A program made the translations under genes and the position numbers. A stretch of 64,000 nucleotides of DNA. Origin: Gavia stellata. Taxonomy: Eukaryota > Chordata > Aves > Gaviiformes > Gaviidae. Under the pieces are notes generated by a model. The model made no database searches and was not told the DNA's origin. It saw nothing but the letters and a program-made list of their open reading frames with translations. Shown in pieces: positions 21,341-64,000 of this stretch (positions are counted from its first letter, which is position 1; every line of letters starts with the position of its first letter). Where the stretch lies: contig NC_082618.1 in assembly GCF_030936135.1 (NCBI RefSeq), forward strand, positions 9,025,034 to 9,089,033. Reading direction: 5' to 3'.

Positions 21341-23187
21341 GGTCTCCTGATAGTAAATAGGGCAGTGTTAGTGCAAACTGAGATGCCTCACTGGCTTTTT
21401 TTTTTTTTTGTCCTTACATAAGGCACGTTATTTGCAATGAAAACAGCGAGATACAAACATCTGTAACAGGTTGCAAGCAGTTTATAACACCAGCTGGTCT
21501 CAATCGTTAATGTAACAGTAGTGTTTCTGCAATAACCGACCGCATGTTGGAAGAGGCCCTTTATTTTACTCTTCCCAGAATACAGCCGTGGCTGGGACAA
21601 GATCGGACACCCAAAAGAACCAGCTCTCCCAGAGCTCAGCCGTTGTTTTTTGGACAGAATGAAAGGCACAGAGTGGCCACAGGTCTCCGGGCACGGGTCG
21701 GGGGCTGCTGGGGCCACGCTGGAGCGGTACCTCCCCCGGAGCAGGGGCCCCCCAGGCAAGCGCGGGAGGCTGCGGGGAGGGAGGTGGCTGCCCTGGCTGC
21801 AGGGAAGGAACTGAACCGCTGCTGTCTGACTTGCACGCAGCCGCACGGCTGGCGAACCCCACGGTGCAGGGCTCGTGAGTCACAAATGAGTCACAACTCA
21901 TTTTGTTGTGACTGAACGTGGACATGGGCGGAACTGGTGAAGGACACAGCTCAGCGCCCTGCTCTGGGGTTGCTGGTTCCTCCTGCACTGACCCAGGTCC
22001 CTCCCTGCCAGCCCCTGGCAGATCTCACCTCGCGGGGGAGTGGGATGGGGCAGGAGGGACGGATCGTACGACCGGAGTTCAGGCTGTACCGGTACCCACG
22101 GGGTGCTGCCAGGGCTGCTGGTGTCAGCTGGAGGGAGAGCAGGGCAGGGTGTGCCAGTCGGGCTTTCAAATGCCCACCGCAGGGATGCGGGCAGATAAAA
22201 GCAACCGCAGTTAGGGGAGGGGGTTGAAAGTTGCATCCCTCGCCACCAAAGGGCTCTGCGTAGTGCCCAGAGACAGGGACTTCAGCAGTCTCCTGTCCCC
22301 ATCTTGCCCTTCAGCCGTGGGTGCTCTGCCCTGCTAGCATTGCTCTGAGACAGCGTACCCGTTCCTCTGTCCTGGTGTGAGCTTCTCTCCCCTCCAGCCT
22401 GCTGGAGACACTGGAGCCGCCCTCCCTGGGACTGTCGGCCACAGACACCAGACAGTTGTAGTGAAAAGCACCTTTGGGTTAAGTGAAGTCTTAAATGAAT
22501 TTGAGCCCAGCAGCAGTGGGAGGTGAGAGGCTGAACGCGGCAGTAGCATAGATGAGAAGTCGATGAAGGTCAGGAACAGGCTGTGCAGAACCGTGCTGCA
22601 GTCCCGGGGCCTGGCTCTGCTCTCAGCTGGAGACTGTAAACCAGAGCCGGAGGAGCGAGTCGGGGCTGTGGCAGGTCCGGCACGCGTCTGCCCCAGTCCC
22701 CAGCGCTGCTGCGTGGGGCTGGGCACGCTCCAGCATCGCCTCCGCTGCCGCCTCCGGGCTGCAGGCTCCTTCATGCCTTGCCAAGCTCAGTGCCGGTGTC
22801 TGGTGTCAGCCCTGAAAGACGCGGGGGGGTGTTTGTAACAAACCCCTCTCCTGTAACTTAGTTCAGTGTTGCAGCGTTGAATCCCAGAAGGAATGTCATG
22901 CTTATGGGCAGACCTCCTCCTCGCTGCCTCCTGCCCCGGCTCCCAGGGCTGGGAGGACACAAGGCACTGGAGTGGCGTGGGAAGCCTTCCTAGCCCCGGC
23001 TGGTGCTGCCGGCCACGGCGGTGGAGACGGGGAGGCTGCTTCCAGCTAAAACAGCCCGGTGGCATCGCTGCTTCTGCCGCTCTGCTTCCACGATGGTCCC
23101 TGCAGCGCTGGCACTGAAGGAGGTGGAAGAGCCAGAGTGGGGGCTGACCTTTTTCCAGCCCCCGCGCTGGCCTGCCGCTGCCCGCCG
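21341..23187 (-). other. TLCD3A: TLCD3A 3' untranslated region (predicted)
   Basis: The sequence downstream of the TLCD3A stop has no canonical AATAAA until 21565 and then 21340 in the gene's sense. A long 3' UTR of 1.6-1.85 kb is therefore the simplest reading. It includes a poly-T run near 21397-21409 (poly-A in the sense strand) and two AP-1-like sites. The open frames in it have no domain similarity. Confidence 0.5.
21876..21893. promoter_or_regulatory. Paired AP-1/TRE motifs
   Basis: Two perfect TGAGTCA heptamers at 21876-21882 and 21887-21893, eleven bases apart (one helical turn), separated by CAAA. TGAGTCA is the classic TRE bound by Jun/Fos or, with flanking bases, Maf/NRF2 factors. 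The pair lies in predicted 3' UTR sequence, where it could act as an enhancer or be chance. Confidence 0.45.
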
Positions 23188-27408
<4,221 letters not shown>

Positions 27409-27501
27409 GAGGACGACCGCCGCCGCGCTGCCTCCCGCCGCCGCTTGTCAACAGCAGGCCTGGCGGCGGGAGGGTCCGGCTCGGCACGGACCGGCACAGC
27501 T

Positions 27502-27571
27502 CGGCACGGCACGGCACGGCACGGCACGGCACGGCACGGCACGGAACAGCACAGCACGGCACGGCACGGCA
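27502..27571. repeat. CGGCA pentanucleotide array, 14 units
   Basis: Eight exact CGGCA units are followed by one CGGAA, two CAGCA and three more CGGCA. Looser copies lie on the left from about 27477. The array sits in the core of the TLCD3A/VPS53 promoter, about 70-165 bases from the TLCD3A ATG. Runs of identical units make length variation between individuals likely. Confidence 0.9.
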
Positions 27572-27640
27572 CGGACCGGCCCCGCCGCTGCCGCTCCCGC
27601 CCCCGCCGCCGGGACGTGCCCCGCACCGCCGGGCGGCAGG

Positions 27641-27720
27641 CCCCGCCTCCCCTCGGTGGAAACCCCGCCCCCGGGAGACCCCCGCCCCATCAAGCCCCGC
27701 CCCCATTCAGGCCCCGCCCC
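27641..27720. promoter_or_regulatory. Array of five GC boxes
   Basis: CCCCGCC motifs have their central G at 27645, 27667, 27684, 27699 and 27716, with successive spacings of 22, 17, 15 and 17. These are Sp1/KLF-type sites. The near-regular spacing suggests either a functional cluster or a decayed minisatellite. They lie 80-155 bases before the VPS53 ATG. Confidence 0.6.
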
Positions 27721-27796
27721 TAGAGCCGGTGCCGGGGGGGGGGGGGTGTCCTCCCGCATCCCGGCGTGCCGCGCGGCCCGGAAGCGGCGGGCCGCC

Positions 27797-61212
<33,416 letters not shown>

Positions 61213-64000
61213 GTAAGTCTTTGAAGTTCTCCAGTTGTCATTTAGGCAGTCTCTGTGTCAAAATCTCTGGTGGTGCCTAAGCTTTTCCCATACCATTGAT
61301 TTGAAAGGTTTGTTTTCACAGCAATTAATTTAGCACAGTTTTGATCCTCTGTGTAGCATACGGGCTCCCAGTACGACCATAGTTTGCTCTGGCTCACTTC
61401 ACGGAAACCAAAGCAATCTTTATTTCGGTTAATAGTGCGGAGACAATCCCGCCACGTGAGAGTGACTTGGATTCTGTTCTAGCCCGTGCAGCAACAGCTC
61501 AAAACTACAGGATTTCTGTCAAAGAAAGATGAACTAGCATAGTTGGGTTCTCAGATCCCAGAAGAAGCTCCCACTACAAGCAGTTGCAATTCATATTTTG
61601 CCTTGTCAGCCAAGCAAACTTAAGCCTGGAGTCACCAGGCAACTCATTGAACTTTCAAGTGTCAGTTTTAGATTTTCACTCCAGATATATTACTTCTGGA
61701 ATTTTTATCTCTATAGTGCTTTTCATCCGTTACCTCTGCAAAGCAGGCAACACCTAACCACTTGTAAAAGCACTGGGTTTCCAAAGCCCTCTGCAAACAT
61801 AAAAGGAGTGAATAGTAAATGCAATTGTTTTAATTGGCACTAATATCAAAGCCTGTAAGCCCCATATTTTTTACTCACCAGACGGAAATTTTCCAAGTGT
61901 TCAATTGTAAGTTGCTTGAGGCAGGTACCCTCTCCTTGTTCCGTGAGTTTACAGCCCTGTAAACAGGCCGTTTACAGGTGATATCCCGATGGATGACCAG
62001 GGCCCTAGGACCTACTCAGATCCGTGCCCCTGGGGAGTTTGTGGGATGGTAGCTCTCCACCAGCACGGTTTGCTGCACTGCATCCCCTCCAGATTTTCAC
62101 ATGAGCAGGGCAGCCCTCTGCCTTCCACCCACAGCAGAAGTCCTGAAATAGAATGATGAAGGAAAGTTTTTTGCTCTTTCCATTAAAATACAACTTGAAC
62201 AGTTGGTATTGGCCAGGCTTTCCCAGTGATCTAGAAGACAGAGATTGGGAACTTGGGGAGACACATGCGGGGTATTTTTTGTGAAGAGCTTGCTTTCCGC
62301 TATCTGTAATGGCTGGGAGAAGGTTGGCTCTGACGTGCAGTGTTGGGATGAGAGGACGTCCTTGGAGAAGTCACTAGTGCTAGAAGGCAGGTGAAGGCAT
62401 AAATTGCAAAGCCTCTTTAGGCTGTTAGGACTGGTTTTAGTGAACAGTAGAATGCACTGCCCTGGCCAGAAACAGTTCAGATGCTTCTCTGCTCCTTGTA
62501 TGTGGGGAGGCTGGTATGAAGGCTGCACCATGCGCTGAACTATCCCTTGAAATGCCGTTTGTGGCAAGGTTGCCCTCTCTTTCTGGGTACGCCCTGTGTT
62601 AATGCTCACAACGCAGTGCTGGGCTGGGCTGCAAGGGCGGCTGCCCCACAGGCACCTGTCTGCCAAATGAGAGCCCGGTAAGCTCCCGTACTTCAGTTTC
62701 AGAGTGCCAGCAGCTGGTGGTTAGTGCTGGTGAGTTCATGTTGGAGGTCTCTAGCTGAAGAAGAGAAGGGACAAGGAAGGGTTGAAGAGTTTTGAGTGGT
62801 AAAGCTCTTCCAAGACACTAGTCCTGAGAATTCAAGACACTTGGGAGTGTAAGAGGGAGCAGAAGAGTTGGGGAAGGGGGGGAATCCATGTTAAAAAAGA
62901 ACCTCTTTTAGTGATCCTAGCAGTTCATTTTAATCTGTTTACTTTGGATAGTAATGAAAGGAAACTGGGCCAGCTGCAGACCTCCTTACTGTGACAACAG
63001 TAACCTTTTATTATTTCCATCAAACTCAAGGAGGAAATAGCTTAAACATCTGCAGCTTTTGGACAGGATTGCACACTCAGAAATACAGCTTCACTGCTAC
63101 TGTTAAAAGATTTAGCATTCTCTCCACCAGACATGCTGGGAGCAGCATGATGCTGAGACACATGTGCGCACGCACAGAAAACCAGCCCTACATTAGGAAT
63201 TGGCTCTTCCAGCCTGGTAAATTGTAAACATCATGAATTTGCAACCTTGCGTTGGCGCTGCCATCCTGGAGACTCGGTGACTGGAAGGTTTCAGTGATTA
63301 CCACCTATTGTTTTTCTCCCGGCTCCGATGAGCGAGTGCATCCGGCAGAAAAGGGCTGGGGAGGAGAATGCTGGGTAGTGGCTCTCTCCCAAAGCTGTAA
63401 AAACTTACATTCTCCAGTCATGCTCTTAGTGAGAAGGTTAATGAAGCCAGTCTCATAGAGGTGGTCTGGTCTCCATAAAACCGTTTGCTCGCTTTAGGTT
63501 TGCAGCCATATGTTAATACTCATTGTGTCTCTGAGTCTTAATTATTTCTGAGAAATGCTTGCCTTGTCATTCTTCTCTATTTCTGCAAATGACTTTGTGC
63601 CACCTCCTCTGTCATTTAGGAGAGTATGTCCTTTAGGCTCTCTTGTTTTGCTTTTCTTATACTAAAAAAAAATTTCAACTGGAAAAATTCTTATCTTTGT
63701 TGGCTGGGAGCTGACCCTAGCTTTTTGCAGAGAGAGGCAAGAATTCCATTCCAGAGTCACTGCAGCCCTCTTCGCAGGTAGTGAAAAATCATCGACTTGC
63801 TGGCAAGCAACAAGAAATATTGTCTACCAGTAAAAAAAAAAAATTAAAATCTAGCTGTAGGGCAAAGATTAAAATCTAGCTGTAGGGCAAAGATGAGCTT
63901 AAAGGCCCTGCCCAGCCTGGTACTTAAACATGCACAAATTTAAGCATATGAATAGTCCCAGTGGCTTTAGTGAGATGTGCTTGGCCACTGCGTAGAGTGC
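61213..64000 (+). other. VPS53: VPS53 intron 12, running to the window edge
   Basis: No further VPS53 exon is found in the last 2.8 kb. The next expected coding block in the family includes a second NPF (DNPFHG), and it does not occur here, so the intron continues past 64000. The sequence is unique apart from a tandem duplication near the edge. A 189-codon open frame on the minus strand at 62097-62666 has no recognisable domain. Confidence 0.65.
63843..63892. repeat. 25-bp exact tandem duplication
   Basis: A 25-base unit beginning ATTAAAATCTAGCTG and ending GGGCAAAG occurs twice in perfect tandem, just after an A-run at 63832-63843. Perfect identity suggests a recent event, or an assembly artefact. 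Confidence 0.9.

Larger units (their letters stand above)
27409..27796. promoter_or_regulatory. 388-bp divergent promoter of TLCD3A and VPS53
   Basis: The two start codons face away from each other across 388 bases with no TATA box. The TLCD3A half holds a CGGCA pentanucleotide array. The VPS53 half holds five GC boxes and an ETS-type site, CCGGAAG, at 27778-27784 just before the VPS53 ATG. A G-run of 13 lies at about 27734-27746. Confidence 0.75.

Noticed and set aside
62097-62666. 189-codon minus-strand frame in VPS53 intron 12
   Set aside because: I checked it for transposase, reverse-transcriptase and zinc-finger motifs and found none; probably chance.

Overview
This window is vertebrate genomic DNA, most likely from a bird. 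It holds six spliced, single-copy housekeeping genes with canonical GT-AG introns. Several are packed head-to-head through very GC-rich CpG-island promoters. Interspersed repeats are sparse: I see a few badly decayed MIR-like SINE pieces and no convincing LINE, LTR or viral copy. The gene order matches the human 17p13.3 block read in reverse (NXN, MRM3, GLOD4, GEMIN4, TLCD3A, VPS53). The short introns and gene spacing suggest an avian microchromosome. Another sauropsid cannot be excluded by eye, and I do not name a species.

Layout. About 1-7160: the last three coding exons and 3' UTR of NXN (nucleoredoxin, +). About 7160-9430: an ordinary intergenic stretch. 9497-11677: MRM3 (mitochondrial rRNA 2'-O-methyltransferase, -, four exons). 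It shares a 54-bp divergent promoter with GLOD4 (two-domain glyoxalase-fold protein, +, nine exons, 11732-15929). 17445-20755: GEMIN4 (SMN complex, +), with a ten-base first coding exon and one 3.2-kb second exon, preceded by a strong CTCF-type motif. 20840-23187: convergent 3' ends of GEMIN4 and TLCD3A. 23188-27408: TLCD3A (TLC-domain membrane protein, -, five exons). 27797 to the right edge: the first twelve coding exons of VPS53 (GARP/EARP tethering subunit, +), about half of the protein, including a 15-kb fourth intron.

The genes do not form one pathway. Their products act in redox control of Wnt signalling, mitoribosome maturation, snRNP assembly, membrane lipid biology and endosome-to-Golgi traffic. 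Their shared feature is promoter architecture: two divergent pairs (MRM3/GLOD4 and TLCD3A/VPS53) share CpG islands. I reconstructed exon boundaries by hand from splice sites and reading phase. Every internal exon keeps phase, and each gene complete in the window sums to whole codons (MRM3 414, GLOD4 298, GEMIN4 1070, TLCD3A 261 residues).

I found no undescribed gene system. The most notable non-coding features are a 12-unit GGGASC hexanucleotide repeat in TLCD3A intron 1, laid out like the C9orf72 repeat; a CGGCA pentanucleotide array in the TLCD3A/VPS53 promoter; the 54-bp MRM3/GLOD4 promoter with a CRE-like site and a YY1 motif over the MRM3 start codon; and the CTCF-type motif beside GEMIN4.
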